Shown here piece after piece: positions 33,753 to 44,996 of a stretch of DNA of 45,065 bases; position 1 is the first letter of the stretch, and each line of letters starts with the position of its first letter. This DNA is from an uncultured Methylophilaceae bacterium (GTDB taxonomy: Bacteria; Pseudomonadota; Gammaproteobacteria; Burkholderiales; Methylophilaceae). The translations under genes and the position numbers were made by a program. The DNA lies in the NCBI GenBank assembly GCA_903849185.1, contig CAINIH010000072.1:1-45065 (forward strand). Direction: 5' to 3'. A model generated the notes under the pieces. It searched no databases and had not been told where the DNA came from. It saw nothing but the letters and a program-made list of their open reading frames with translations.

Positions 33753-34436
33753 ATGGAAAATGTAAGAATCGAAGGCCAGTCGCAATCAGCATTAGCGACA
33801 AATAAAGTACTAAGAAATACTTATGCTTTACTTGGTTTATCACTTATTCCAACAACAATTGGTGCATACATAGGTATGAGCATGAGCTTTTTATTCGCTC
33901 AACAACATCCTATTATGTTCGCCATTATGCTTATGGCTGGTATGTTTGGTTTATTTTTTGCAATTCAAGCAAATCGCAATAACAGTCTAGGTGTCGTTCT
34001 TCTATTAGCATTAACCTTATTCCTAGGTGTGATGTTAGGCCCAATTCTTCAAGTCGCCTTCCATCTAAGTAATGGCGCTCAAATTGTTGGTCTAGCTGCA
34101 GGAGGCACAGCCGCTATATTTTTAACATTAGCGACAATTGCAACGACCACTAAAAAAGATTTTAGCTTTATGGGAAAATTTTTGATGATTGGTATCATTC
34201 TTCTCATCTTAGCTTCTCTTGCTAATTTATTTTTCCAAGTACCTGCGATGGCTTTAGCATTGTCTGGTGTTGCAGTTTTATTATTCTCTGGGTTCATTCT
34301 TTACGACGTAAGTCGTATCGTGAATGGCGGAGAAACAAACTACATCATGGCAACGTTAGCGCTTTACATGAACATCTATAACTTATTTGTGAATTTACTT
34401 CAGTTATTGATGGCTATTTTAGGTAATAGAGACTAA
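33753..34436 (+). CDS. Bax inhibitor-1/YccA family membrane protein
   Basis: NKVLRNTYALLGLSLIPTTIGAYIGM; SGFILYDVSRIVNGGETNYIMATLALYMNIYNLFVNLLQLL. Confidence 0.94.
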   Translation: MENVRIEGQSQSALATNKVLRNTYALLGLSLIPTTIGAYIGMSMSFLFAQQHPIMFAIMLMAGMFGLFFAIQANRNNSLGVVLLLALTLFLGVMLGPILQVAFHLSNGAQIVGLAAGGTAAIFLTLATIATTTKKDFSFMGKFLMIGIILLILASLANLFFQVPAMALALSGVAVLLFSGFILYDVSRIVNGGETNYIMATLALYMNIYNLFVNLLQLLMAILGNRD

Positions 34437-34451
34437 TCGTTTTGTTGAAAT

Positions 34452-34488
34452 AAAAAAAGCCGTAGTTTTCTACGGCTTTTTTCTTTTT
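34452..34488. terminator. Bidirectional intrinsic terminator between convergent genes
   Basis: aaaaaaaGCCGTAG-tttt-CTACGGCtttttt: A-run, 7-bp stem, T-run. Confidence 0.9.
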
Positions 34489-34931
34489 GAAAGAAAGAAA
34501 TCTTTCAGTATTTGACTGCATTCTTTTTCTAAAATACCTCCCATCGCTTCTGCATGATGATTAATTTCTTTAATGCTAATGAGATCAACCATACTTCCAC
34601 AAGCGCCTGTTTTTGGATCGGGAGCGCCATAGATGATTTTTTCAATACGTGCATGTTGAATAGCCCCAACACACATAGCACAAGGTTCCAGGGTTACGTA
34701 AATCGAGCAATCTTTCAACCTATAATTTTTAATCGCTTTAGCAGCATCTCTGATGGCATTGATTTCTGCATGTGAAGTAGGATCATGATCACTAATAGAT
34801 GTATTCATGCCTCGACCTATTATTTCACCGTTTCTAACAATAAGGGCGCCTACAGGCACTTCATCTTTCAATTCAGCTTTTTTTGCTAGCTCTAGAGCTA
34901 GCTTCATAAACTTAAGATCTTCATTTGTCAT
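34470..34931 (-). CDS. tadA: tRNA-specific adenosine deaminase
   Basis: SHAEINAIRDA; TLEPCAMCVGAIQHARI; YGAPDPKTGACGS. Confidence 0.95.
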   Translation of the reverse strand: MTNEDLKFMKLALELAKKAELKDEVPVGALIVRNGEIIGRGMNTSISDHDPTSHAEINAIRDAAKAIKNYRLKDCSIYVTLEPCAMCVGAIQHARIEKIIYGAPDPKTGACGSMVDLISIKEINHHAEAMGGILEKECSQILKDFFLSKRKKP

Positions 34932-34939
34932 GAAGCGGT

Positions 34940-35410
34940 TTATTTTCTTTTGGGATCAGAAATTATTTTTTTAAAGCGAATCACTAAGATATAAAGTAAT
35001 CCAATCAGAAATGCACCCCCAACCCAAATACCAACCTCTTCAAATGTGGGTGTTGAATCTTGCACAGGAAGCACAATAAGTTTTCTAAGAAAAAGTACCA
35101 TCACAACTTCAATAAAGGTTTCAACCTCTAACTTACTTCCATTGAGATAGCGCATTTCGGCAGAAATTAGGGCTGATATAGACCAAAGAAGCATTAAAGT
35201 ACCTAATGCATGAATAAAGCCATGAATAAGATTGTGGGCATTGGCTGCAGTATTGATTTCAATAAAGAAAAGCCAAGTAAACATAATAATGGAGGTCGCC
35301 AAAGCGAGACCAATAATAATATGGGCTAATCCATTTAAATAAAGCATGGCTTTAATAGCGAATCGATTAATGCCTTTAAATTCGGATGGAAGTTCAGTTT
35401 GAATCATCAT
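34940..35410 (-). CDS. PsiE-like small membrane protein
   Basis: Multiple TM segments; LEVETFIEVVMVLFLRKLIV resembles the PsiE family (weak). Confidence 0.5.
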   Translation of the reverse strand: MMIQTELPSEFKGINRFAIKAMLYLNGLAHIIIGLALATSIIMFTWLFFIEINTAANAHNLIHGFIHALGTLMLLWSISALISAEMRYLNGSKLEVETFIEVVMVLFLRKLIVLPVQDSTPTFEEVGIWVGGAFLIGLLYILVIRFKKIISDPKRK

Positions 35411-35493
35411 GGAATCCTTTTGAATTAAATTTGAAGGAAGTGAAAACTATCTTTATTATAGAGACAACTTTAAACATAAAGATAGCTCCCTTA

Positions 35494-36090
35494 ATGAAAA
35501 AACCAGCCATTACTGAACAACGCATCCATCCAATTTTAGGAGATAGATGGAGCTCTAGAGCCTATGATCCTTCTCAATTCGTCTCTCAAGAATCCCTTTT
35601 GTCTCTCATGGAAGCTGCAAGATGGAGCCCTTCATGCATGGGTGATCAGCCATGGCAGTTTATTGTGTTTCAAAAGAAAGATGCCACTTCATGGACACAA
35701 GCACTTAATTGTTTATCTATCGGAAATCAAAACTGGGCCATGGACGCATCTATTTTAGTTTTGGCGTGCGCCCACAAGAATTTCTCGAGCAATGAAAAAT
35801 CTAATCGATGGAGCCAGTATGATACGGGAGCCGCCTGTGAAAATATCTGTCTTCAGGCGACAAGTTTAGGGTTAGTAGCCCATCAAATGGGTGGATTTGA
35901 CGTTGAAAAAACAAGACAATTATTTCAAATTCCAAGCCAGTATGATTTAATGTCTTTTATTGCAATTGGCTATCCTCTCGCAATAGATAAAATGAGTGCA
36001 GAAGCATTAATAAAGGAAAAAGAAGCTAGAAAGCGCAAACCCTTAAGAGAAATTTTTTATACCAATCAATGGGGTGAAAAGTCGTTATAG
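35494..36090 (+). CDS. Nitroreductase family protein
   Basis: RWSSRAYDPSQ; LMEAARWSPSCMGDQPWQFIVF; YDTGAACENICLQATSLGLVAHQMGGFD. ATG at 35494 preferred. Confidence 0.92.
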   Translation: MKKPAITEQRIHPILGDRWSSRAYDPSQFVSQESLLSLMEAARWSPSCMGDQPWQFIVFQKKDATSWTQALNCLSIGNQNWAMDASILVLACAHKNFSSNEKSNRWSQYDTGAACENICLQATSLGLVAHQMGGFDVEKTRQLFQIPSQYDLMSFIAIGYPLAIDKMSAEALIKEKEARKRKPLREIFYTNQWGEKSL

Positions 36091-36121
36091 TTTTTTAACC
36101 GAATTTAACTGGGATATTTAG

Positions 36122-36511
36122 ATGGCAACAGTCAAGCTTACAAAAAAGAATTTTAAAAAAACAATCGAAGCAAATGATTTTGTGATTGTAGATTTTTGGG
36201 CACCTTGGTGTGAGCCTTGTGTTGAATTTACCCCTATATTTGAGACAGCTTCAGATAAAAATAAAGATATTGTATTTGGTATGGTAGATATTGAAGCGGA
36301 TCCAGAGATCGGTGAATATTTCCAAGTTGATAAAATTCCAGGCCTTCTAATTATCAGAGAACAAGCTGGTATTCATACTCAAATTGGTCAAATCGGCGCA
36401 TCAGCGCTCGATGAAATTATTCAGTGGGCGAGAGACCACGATATGTCAACTGTAAGAGATTATTACGAAAGAGAAGCTAAAGGCGAAATTAAGGCTGCCC
36501 GAGAAAACTAG
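36122..36511 (+). CDS. Thioredoxin-like protein
   Basis: VIVDFWAPWCEPCVEFTPIFE (WCEPC active site, compared with the canonical WCGPC). Confidence 0.92.
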   Translation: MATVKLTKKNFKKTIEANDFVIVDFWAPWCEPCVEFTPIFETASDKNKDIVFGMVDIEADPEIGEYFQVDKIPGLLIIREQAGIHTQIGQIGASALDEIIQWARDHDMSTVRDYYEREAKGEIKAAREN

Positions 36512-37457
36512 TCGGATCAACCGATTGGCCTTGTTTTCTAATCTCAAAGTGTAGTTTCACTTTATCTGTTCCAGAATCTCCCATCGTCGCAATCTTTTGT
36601 CCCTTCGTAATCACTTGACCTTCTTTAACGAGAAGTTCTTTGTTGTGAGCATACACAGATAAATAAGAGTTATTGTGTTTAATGATTACAAGTTTGCCGT
36701 ACCCCTTAAGATCTTCGCCGCTATATATCACTTTGCCAGGCCCAGCCGCTTTAATTTCTTGACCAAGTGAACCTAAAATATCAATGCCTTTTTGACCTTG
36801 TGCTTCATTAAAAAGATTTTCTAACTTACCCTTAGTTGGCCATTGCCAATCTACTTTATCTTCTAGAACAATAGGCGCCGCTTCTTTAGGTGTTGCGGGG
36901 GGATTACTATTGGCTGCTTGAGGCGTCACCGTTTTATGGTTATAAGCTTCATCTGTATATTTTTCTCTATAAGCTTTGGGGCTGTCTAGATGAACAATAC
37001 CGCCTGTTGCTGGTTTTGTTTGCGGCTGTGCCGAAGCTTCTGTGTTTGTGATGGCTTCTTCATTATTTTTTAAGGGTGTTGTAACAACCTCTTCATTTTT
37101 TTTAATTTCATTCGTAGTCGCAACAGGATTATTTGTTTTCACTTGGTCAAATTTTATTTTGTCACCCACTTTAATAGCATAGGGTTCTTTAATATCATTT
37201 GCTTGAGCAACTTCTTTGTAATAGAACCCGCAATCAAGACTTAAGCTATAAAGTGTGTCACCTGGTTTGACGATATAAGTATCAGGGCATGGTTGACTAG
37301 GATCTCTTTTTGCTCGAACAACAGGTTTATTTTTTTGCGATACCGTTGATTTCTCTGTAGTAATTTTTTTCTCAATCACTGGTGCTGGGGCATTAGATGC
37401 ACAGCCACTGATGAGTGAAAATAGTGCAATATAAATAATAAAAAAATTCAGTCTCAT
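36489..37457 (-). CDS. nlpD: NlpD-like lipoprotein: LysM plus M23/LytM domain
   Basis: Lipobox LISGC; Lys[84 protein letters not shown]. Confidence 0.9.
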   Translation of the reverse strand: MRLNFFIIYIALFSLISGCASNAPAPVIEKKITTEKSTVSQKNKPVVRAKRDPSQPCPDTYIVKPGDTLYSLSLDCGFYYKEVAQANDIKEPYAIKVGDKIKFDQVKTNNPVATTNEIKKNEEVVTTPLKNNEEAITNTEASAQPQTKPATGGIVHLDSPKAYREKYTDEAYNHKTVTPQAANSNPPATPKEAAPIVLEDKVDWQWPTKGKLENLFNEAQGQKGIDILGSLGQEIKAAGPGKVIYSGEDLKGYGKLVIIKHNNSYLSVYAHNKELLVKEGQVITKGQKIATMGDSGTDKVKLHFEIRKQGQSVDPTSFLGQP

Positions 37458-38203
37458 TTAAAGTTATTCATCCATGTTTTTAAATCATTAATTTGATTAT
37501 GTCTTGTAAGGTCTGCGTGAATCGGCGATACAGATACAAAACCATGGCCGACTGAATAAAAATCAGTACCTTCACCACCATCATTCGGAAGACCTGCAGC
37601 ACCAACCCAATACAAAGTATTGCCATCAGCATCTTGTGTTTTATTGACAGGCTCTGCTTTATGTCTTTTCCCAAGTCTTGTGATATGTATGCCTTGAATT
37701 TTTTCTAATGGAATATCGGGCACATTGATATTTAATAGCATCGCATCTTTAGGTTTATTTTTTTGATAATGCAAAATAAGATCAATTGTAATAGATGCAG
37801 CCGTTTCAAAATGTGTTGCTTCATGTTGTGACATTGAGATTGCGAAAGAAGGAATATCTAATAAATAGCCTTCCATCGCTGCTGCCACAGTGCCGGAATA
37901 AATTGTGTCATCACCCATATTGGCACCATTATTGATGCCTGAGATCACCATATCTGGCATTTTGTCTAACAATCCTGTTAAAGCTAAATGCACACAATCT
38001 GTTGGCGTACCATTGACGTGATAATAATCTTTTTCAATTTCTGTGACTTTAAGTGGACGATCAAGTGATAAGGAATTGCTCGCGCCACTTCTATTTCGAT
38101 CGGGTGCCACAATTGTGACATGCGCTATTTTTCTTAAATAGTTTGCAAGTGTTTTAATACCTGGCGCGTCGTAACCATCATCATTAGATAAAAGAATATT
38201 CAT
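37454..38203 (-). CDS. surE: 5'-nucleotidase SurE
   Basis: [60 protein letters not shown]. Confidence 0.97.
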   Translation of the reverse strand: MNILLSNDDGYDAPGIKTLANYLRKIAHVTIVAPDRNRSGASNSLSLDRPLKVTEIEKDYYHVNGTPTDCVHLALTGLLDKMPDMVISGINNGANMGDDTIYSGTVAAAMEGYLLDIPSFAISMSQHEATHFETAASITIDLILHYQKNKPKDAMLLNINVPDIPLEKIQGIHITRLGKRHKAEPVNKTQDADGNTLYWVGAAGLPNDGGEGTDFYSVGHGFVSVSPIHADLTRHNQINDLKTWMNNFK

Positions 38204-38204
38204 A

Positions 38205-38540
38205 TTACGGACGATTAGCTTTCACATAAAATGTTGCACACAGAAAAAATACAATACTTAAAAATACTTCTAGAAGCGCTATTTTAGATGATAGATCTTT
38301 ATCGGAGTAGGATCTCACAGCACCTTCAATAAAATAAATGAGAATGAGCATACTGGCCCATTTGTAAGTGTAAATTTTTCCTTTAAGAATACCCATCAAC
38401 GAAATGAGAAGGGGAATGATTTTAAGAACTAACCATGAGCTCTGATTTTTAAAGGGCGCTAAAAATAACTCCCACGAACATAAAAGAAAAATAAGACAGA
38501 TGAGGCTAATAGAAGCCCCTAATTGAAGATAGTTTTTCAT
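38205..38540 (-). CDS. DUF2069-like small membrane protein
   Basis: Four TM-like segments; [37 protein letters not shown] is typical of the family adjacent to wrbA. Confidence 0.75.
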   Translation of the reverse strand: MKNYLQLGASISLICLIFLLCSWELFLAPFKNQSSWLVLKIIPLLISLMGILKGKIYTYKWASMLILIYFIEGAVRSYSDKDLSSKIALLEVFLSIVFFLCATFYVKANRP

Positions 38541-39129
38541 GCTGAAAGTTTAAGTGCGGTTTCAGCTAGTCTTTTGCCCATTGCAAGACATATCTTTTTT
38601 TCATCTTCAGATATAGGTGCTTTGTTAGACTCTCCAGCTACATGGGATGGACCGTATGGCGTGCCGCCTGTTTTGGTGCTGCTTAATTCAGGGACTGAGT
38701 AGGGCACACCTACAATCACCATGCCTAAATGAAGCAATGGGAGTTGCATGCTAAGGAGCGTTGATTCGTTACCACCATGATGAGAACCGGAAGATGTAAA
38801 TACACAAGCAGGTTTACCAATAAGATTTCCACTTAACCATAAAGGTATGGTGCTATCGATGAAATATTTTAAAGGCGCTGCCATATTTCCAAATCTCGTA
38901 GGGCTTCCCATCGCAAGACCTATACATTCTTCAAGGTCTTTATGTTCAACATAAGGGGGGCCTTCGCTAGGAATACTATCTTCTAAAGCCTGAACAGTAG
39001 ATGTGACTTTTGGCACAGTTCGGATTCTGGCTTTTACACCAGCAATAGATTCAATTCCTCTCGCAATAAATGTGGCCATTTCTCCGACCGCACCTCCATG
39101 AGAGTAATAAAGAACTAAAACTTCTTTCA

Positions 39130-39130
<1 letters not shown>
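38537..39130 (-). CDS. wrbA: NAD(P)H:quinone oxidoreductase, WrbA type flavodoxin
   Basis: VLVLYYSHGGAVGEMATFIARGIE; AMGSPTRFGNMAAPLKYFID; FTSSGSHHGGNESTLLSM. Confidence 0.94.
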
Positions 39131-40509
<1,379 letters not shown>

Positions 40510-40531
40510 CTATGAGATATATAGTGTTATT

Positions 40532-41371
40532 TTAACTCGTTTTTGCTTCAATTTCATAAGAACCGTGGCCGTTAAGCCCTAATTGCTCGCCTAAGTACGG
40601 CATGATTTCTTCTAATTGTTCTTTCAGTTTCCACGGTGGATTAACGATAAAAAGATAGCTACCAAACATACCAATATCATCAGTAGGTTTAGCAATCGAA
40701 AGGCTTACATAAAGCCATTCTCTAACATTTAATTTTTGAAGTTGTTTGAGCATAGCTAAAGGCTCGCTTCGATCAATCAAAGGGCACCAAACCATATAAA
40801 TGCCGGTTTCAAAACGCTTCAAGCTATCTTTTAGAGACTCCACCACTTTAAGGTAATCATTTTTAATTTCATAAGAGGGGTCAGTTAAGACAAGCGCTCT
40901 TTTTGGAGGTGGCGGGATGAGCGCTTTTAATCCCTGAAAGCCATCTTCACCATAGATTTTAGTGTTCTGTTTTTTGCCTAAGGCATGAAGAAGTGAAGTT
41001 AAGTCGGTGGGGTGTAATTCAAAGAGCCTGATTCTATCTTCACGAGACGCTATCTGGCTCGCGATCCAAGGAGATCCAGGGTATTGTTTTAATTGATCGC
41101 CACCGTTGAGATTCCGAATTACTTCAATATATTTTGCCAAAGCTAGTGGCTTTTTTTCGTCATGAAAAATTTTACCAATGCCATCTAAGTGCTCAGATGT
41201 TTTGTTGGAAAATTCACTTTCAAGCGAATACTTGCCTGCACCTGCGTGCGTATCAATAAACCAATAGGGTTTATTTTTTTGTTTGAGGTAATCTAAGATC
41301 AACGTCAACACAATATGTTTTAACACATCGGCATGATTACCTGCGTGAAAGCCGTGTCGATAACTAAGCAT
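40532..41371 (-). CDS. rlmJ: 23S rRNA (adenine2030-N6)-methyltransferase
   Basis: MLSYRHGFHAGNHADVLKHIVL; FIDTHAGAGKYSL; VLTDPSYEIKNDY. Confidence 0.95.
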   Translation of the reverse strand: MLSYRHGFHAGNHADVLKHIVLTLILDYLKQKNKPYWFIDTHAGAGKYSLESEFSNKTSEHLDGIGKIFHDEKKPLALAKYIEVIRNLNGGDQLKQYPGSPWIASQIASREDRIRLFELHPTDLTSLLHALGKKQNTKIYGEDGFQGLKALIPPPPKRALVLTDPSYEIKNDYLKVVESLKDSLKRFETGIYMVWCPLIDRSEPLAMLKQLQKLNVREWLYVSLSIAKPTDDIGMFGSYLFIVNPPWKLKEQLEEIMPYLGEQLGLNGHGSYEIEAKTS

Positions 41372-41446
41372 GGATAGAGGTCATGATGAACATGGGCTAT
41401 TATAGAGTTTATAAATAAAATACGTGAATTCTCACGATATAAAATA

Positions 41447-42079
41447 ATGACACAATATAAAGAAGACTGTAGAGAATGCCCTCGACTTGCTACATTTTTA
41501 GATCAAGTTAAATTAGAGCAGCCCAGTTATTTTTGTAAGCCAGTACCGCCGTTTGGTGACACATCAATTCGTTTATTGATTGTGGGTTTAGCCCCTGGCA
41601 TGCATGGCGCGAATAGAACAGGCAGACCTTTTACGGGCGATTATGCAGGAATTCTTTTATATAAAGCTTTGTTTCACTTTGGATTTTCAAATCAACAAGA
41701 GTCAATTGCAGCAGATGACGCATTAAGACTCATCGATTGCAGAATTACAAATGCAGTGAAATGTTTACCCCCGCAAAATAAACCTGAGCCTAAAGAAATA
41801 AAACAATGTAATCACTATTTGAAATCGGAATTAAATTCACTAAAACCACATACATTAATATTAGCTTTAGGAAGTATTGCGCATCAATCCGTTCTTTCAG
41901 CTTTTGAATTAAAAAAATCTGATTATGTATTTTCTCATGGCGCTCGCCATAATTTACCTAATCAATTAGTTTTATATGATAGTTATCATTGCAGTCGATA
42001 CAATACTCAAACAAAAAGACTTACCGAAGAGATGTTTTTTAGTGTGTTTCAATCAATCAAAAAAGAAATGGAGAATTAA
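41447..42079 (+). CDS. Uracil-DNA glycosylase, family 5 (UDGb)-like
   Basis: DCRECPRLATFLDQVK; GDTSIRLLIVGLAPGMHGANRTGRPFTGDYAG; four-Cys pattern; YHCSRYNTQT. Confidence 0.88.
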   Translation: MTQYKEDCRECPRLATFLDQVKLEQPSYFCKPVPPFGDTSIRLLIVGLAPGMHGANRTGRPFTGDYAGILLYKALFHFGFSNQQESIAADDALRLIDCRITNAVKCLPPQNKPEPKEIKQCNHYLKSELNSLKPHTLILALGSIAHQSVLSAFELKKSDYVFSHGARHNLPNQLVLYDSYHCSRYNTQTKRLTEEMFFSVFQSIKKEMEN

Positions 42080-42081
42080 AT

Positions 42082-42261
42082 ATGCCTTATATCAACATTA
42101 AATTAGCAGGAACATTAAACCGCGATCAAAAAGAAACGATTGCAAAAGAAATTACGACGCTTATGGAAAAAGTAGCTCACAAACCGGCGTCTTATACATA
42201 CATTGTGTTTGATGAAGTTAAAGGAGAGGATTGGTCTGTAGGGGGCAGTTTGTTAGGCTAA
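42082..42261 (+). CDS. 4-oxalocrotonate tautomerase-like protein (59 aa)
   Basis: Read manually; not in the ORF track. MPYINIKLAGTLNRDQKETIAKEITTLMEKVAHKPASYTYIVFDEVKGEDWSVGGSLLG; catalytic Pro2 after Met. Confidence 0.88.
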   Translation: MPYINIKLAGTLNRDQKETIAKEITTLMEKVAHKPASYTYIVFDEVKGEDWSVGGSLLG

Positions 42262-42265
42262 TTGA

Positions 42266-44062
42266 ATGGACATTAAACCCTTTTTAAAAACATTACCCAA
42301 TTTACCTGGTGTATATCGAATGATTAACCAGGCAGATGAGGTAATTTATGTTGGAAAAGCTAAAGATTTAAAAAAAAGGGTTTCATCTTACTTTGTTAAA
42401 ACTATTGTAAGTCCGAGAACAAAAATGATGGTAGGTCACATTGATCATATTGAAATCACAGTGACACATTCTGAAGCTGAGGCTTTGATCTTAGAAAATA
42501 ACATGATCAAGTCTCATATGCCACGCTACAACGTTATTTTTAGAGATGATAAATCCTATCCATATATTGTATTAACAGGTGAAAAATATCCACGCTTGGC
42601 TTTCCATCGAGGTGCTCAAAAAAAAGGGAATCAATATTTCGGACCTTTTCCAAATACCAATGCGGTTAGAGAAAGTATTCAGCTCTTACAAAAAGTTTTT
42701 AAATTAAGAACATGTGAAAACTCAGTATTTAAAAATAGATCAAGACCGTGCCTTCAATATCAAATTCATCGGTGCACTGCACCATGCGTTGATTTGATTA
42801 AAGAAGATGAATATAAAAATGACATTAAACACGCATCACTTTTTCTAGATGGTAAAGATAGTGAAGTTATAAGCCAACTCACTCACCAAATGAATGAGGC
42901 GGCTACTTCTCATGCATATGAGCATGCAGCTTTATATCGCGATCGTATTCAAAGTTTAAGGCAAGTAAGAACAAAACAGTTTGTAAGTGACTTTAGTGCT
43001 AGCGATGCTGACATTATTGCGTGTGTTGAAGAGGCTGGCGAATATTGCTTAAATTTAGTAATGATCCGAGCAGGGAGACATTTAGGCGACAAAAGTTTCT
43101 TTCCTAAAAATGCTGCTGACATTAAGACACAAGATGTTATTGAAACTTTTGTTGCTCAATATTATACAAATCAGACCATACCAAAATTAATCGTTACACA
43201 AGAGCATGTAAATCAATCATTACTGTCTGAATTTTTTAAATTAAATTACGACATCGAAGTTAAAGTCATCAATAAGGCGATTGGCGATAAACGCGTTTGG
43301 CTCACCATGGCGCAAAAAAATGCGCAAATTGCTTTAAAACAAAAACTGATGCAATCAGAAAGCCAAGAAAATAGAGTAGAAGCATTAAAAGCGATTTTTA
43401 ATTTATCTGAATCATTTTCAAGAATTGAATGTTTTGATATCAGCCATACCATGGGCGAAGGAACGGTCGCTTCGTGTGTTGTCTTTGATAAAGGCAATCT
43501 TCAAAATAAAGAATATAGACGTTTTAATATTGAAGATATTACGCCTGGAGATGATTACGCAGCTATGCGCGAAGTGTTAACGCGTCGCTATAAAAAAATT
43601 GCAACGGGTGAGTGCATTAAACCCGATCTTATTTTTATAGATGGGGGTAAAGGCCAACTTAATATTGCCATAGAAGTTATTCAAGAATTAGGCTTAAGCG
43701 ATATTCTCCTTGTAGGAATTGCAAAAGGCGAGGGCAGAAAACCTGGATTAGAACAACTTTTTGTTGAAGGTAAAGACGAACCTATTATCGTTAAAAAAGA
43801 TAATGTTGGATTTCATCTCATACAACAAATAAGGGATGAAGCTCATCGTTTTGCTATTTCAGGACACAGAGCCAAACGCGCTAAAAAAAGGATAACTTCA
43901 TCGCTAGAAGATATTGAAGGCATTGGCGCACAAAAAAGAAAAAATCTACTCGTTTATTTTGGCGGTATAGAGCGTATTAAAAATGCTAGTATTGAAGAAA
44001 TAATCATGGTTGATGGTATTGATAAAAAGTTAGCTGAAAAAATTTACGATTACTTTCATTAA
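42266..44062 (+). CDS. uvrC: Excinuclease ABC subunit C
   Basis: LPNLPGVYRMINQADEVIYVGKAKDLKKRVSSYF; ECFDISHTMGEGTVASCVVFD; DLIFIDGGKGQL; C-terminal HhH. Confidence 0.97.
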   Translation: MDIKPFLKTLPNLPGVYRMINQADEVIYVGKAKDLKKRVSSYFVKTIVSPRTKMMVGHIDHIEITVTHSEAEALILENNMIKSHMPRYNVIFRDDKSYPYIVLTGEKYPRLAFHRGAQKKGNQYFGPFPNTNAVRESIQLLQKVFKLRTCENSVFKNRSRPCLQYQIHRCTAPCVDLIKEDEYKNDIKHASLFLDGKDSEVISQLTHQMNEAATSHAYEHAALYRDRIQSLRQVRTKQFVSDFSASDADIIACVEEAGEYCLNLVMIRAGRHLGDKSFFPKNAADIKTQDVIETFVAQYYTNQTIPKLIVTQEHVNQSLLSEFFKLNYDIEVKVINKAIGDKRVWLTMAQKNAQIALKQKLMQSESQENRVEALKAIFNLSESFSRIECFDISHTMGEGTVASCVVFDKGNLQNKEYRRFNIEDITPGDDYAAMREVLTRRYKKIATGECIKPDLIFIDGGKGQLNIAIEVIQELGLSDILLVGIAKGEGRKPGLEQLFVEGKDEPIIVKKDNVGFHLIQQIRDEAHRFAISGHRAKRAKKRITSSLEDIEGIGAQKRKNLLVYFGGIERIKNASIEEIIMVDGIDKKLAEKIYDYFH

Positions 44063-44075
44063 GAAATAAATACAT

Positions 44076-44654
44076 ATGAAAATTAATGTCCCCAATGCAC
44101 TTACTTTTTTTAGGGTAGTTTTGATTCCTTGTTTTGTAGGTATTTATTATCTTCCTCACACAGTTATCAATCAGTCTTTAATGAATTGGATAGGTGCTGG
44201 CATTTTCTTGTTTGCGGCAATTACCGATTGGCTAGATGGATTCTTTGCGCGATATTTAAATCAAGCCTCTAAATTTGGTGCATTTTTTGATCTGGTAGCA
44301 GATAAATTGATGGTGGTTGCAGCACTTCTTGTTTTATTAGAGCTTGATCGGGTGAATGCAATTATTTCCTTGATTATTATTGGTCGTGAACTTTCTATCA
44401 GTTCTTTACGTGAATGGATGGCAACCATTGGCAAGCCTGGTGGTATGGCGGTTATGTTTATAGGTAAACTTAAGACCACAATCCAGATGATTGCTATTTT
44501 GATGCTTCTTTACTATGACGACCTATGGTTTATCAATGTAAAGTGGATAGGCAATATATTGATTAATATAGCTGCATTACTCACTGTAATTTCGATGGTT
44601 TATTACATCCGTGTGGCTTGGCCTACCCTAAGAAAGAGCATCAAAATAAGGTAA
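44076..44654 (+). CDS. pgsA: CDP-diacylglycerol--glycerol-3-phosphate 3-phosphatidyltransferase
   Basis: NVPNALTFFRVVLIPCFVGIYYLP; DWLDGFFARYLNQASKFGAFFDLVADKLMV CDP-alcohol phosphatidyltransferase motif. Confidence 0.95.
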   Translation: MKINVPNALTFFRVVLIPCFVGIYYLPHTVINQSLMNWIGAGIFLFAAITDWLDGFFARYLNQASKFGAFFDLVADKLMVVAALLVLLELDRVNAIISLIIIGRELSISSLREWMATIGKPGGMAVMFIGKLKTTIQMIAILMLLYYDDLWFINVKWIGNILINIAALLTVISMVYYIRVAWPTLRKSIKIR

Positions 44655-44681
44655 GTCTTAAGAATGGGGCGAGACTTTAAA

Positions 44682-44709
44682 TTGACACTAGCCCAAAAAA
44701 CGCTAAAAT
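44682..44709 (+). promoter_or_regulatory. sigma70-type promoter of the tRNA cluster
   Basis: TTGACA - 16 bp - TAAAAT, about 15 nt before tRNA-Gly, with a GC-containing discriminator (ctcgc). Confidence 0.8.
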
Positions 44710-44723
44710 ACTCGCTTCTTTAC

Positions 44724-44799
44724 GCGGGAATAGCTCAGTTGGTAGAGCGCAACCTTGCCAAGGTTGAGGTCGCGAGTTCGAGACTCGTTTCCCGCTCCA
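44724..44799 (+). tRNA. tRNA-Gly (anticodon GCC)
   Basis: GCGGGAA acceptor pairing with TTCCCGC-T-CCA; anticodon loop ttGCCaa; GTTCGA T-loop. Confidence 0.97.
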
Positions 44800-44809
44800 A
44801 ATCAAAATC

Positions 44810-44834
44810 GGGGAAGCATCGTCTTCCCCTTTTT
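44810..44834 (+). terminator. Intrinsic terminator between tRNA-Gly and tRNA-Cys
   Basis: GGGGAAG-catcgt-CTTCCCC-TTTTT: perfect 7-bp stem with T-run. Confidence 0.85.
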
Positions 44835-44854
44835 AATTTTGGTGATATTGATGT

Positions 44855-44928
44855 GGCGCGATAGCAAAATGGTTATGCAGCGGCCTGCAAAGCCGTAGAC
44901 GCCAGTTCGATTCTGGCTCGCGCCTCCA
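44855..44928 (+). tRNA. tRNA-Cys (anticodon GCA)
   Basis: GGCGCGA...TCGCGCC-T-CCA; anticodon loop ctGCAaa; GTTCGATTC T-arm. Confidence 0.97.
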
Positions 44929-44996
44929 CTTATTAGTGCTTAAGTCTATTTAAGAATAATTAGTGATAAAATTCGGTCTTAGTTTTATTTCAAAAG

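Noticed and set aside
44664-44864. 66-aa ORF overlapping the tRNA-Gly gene
   Set aside because: Its sequence is a translation of tRNA-Gly and the following terminator; no protein family resemblance.
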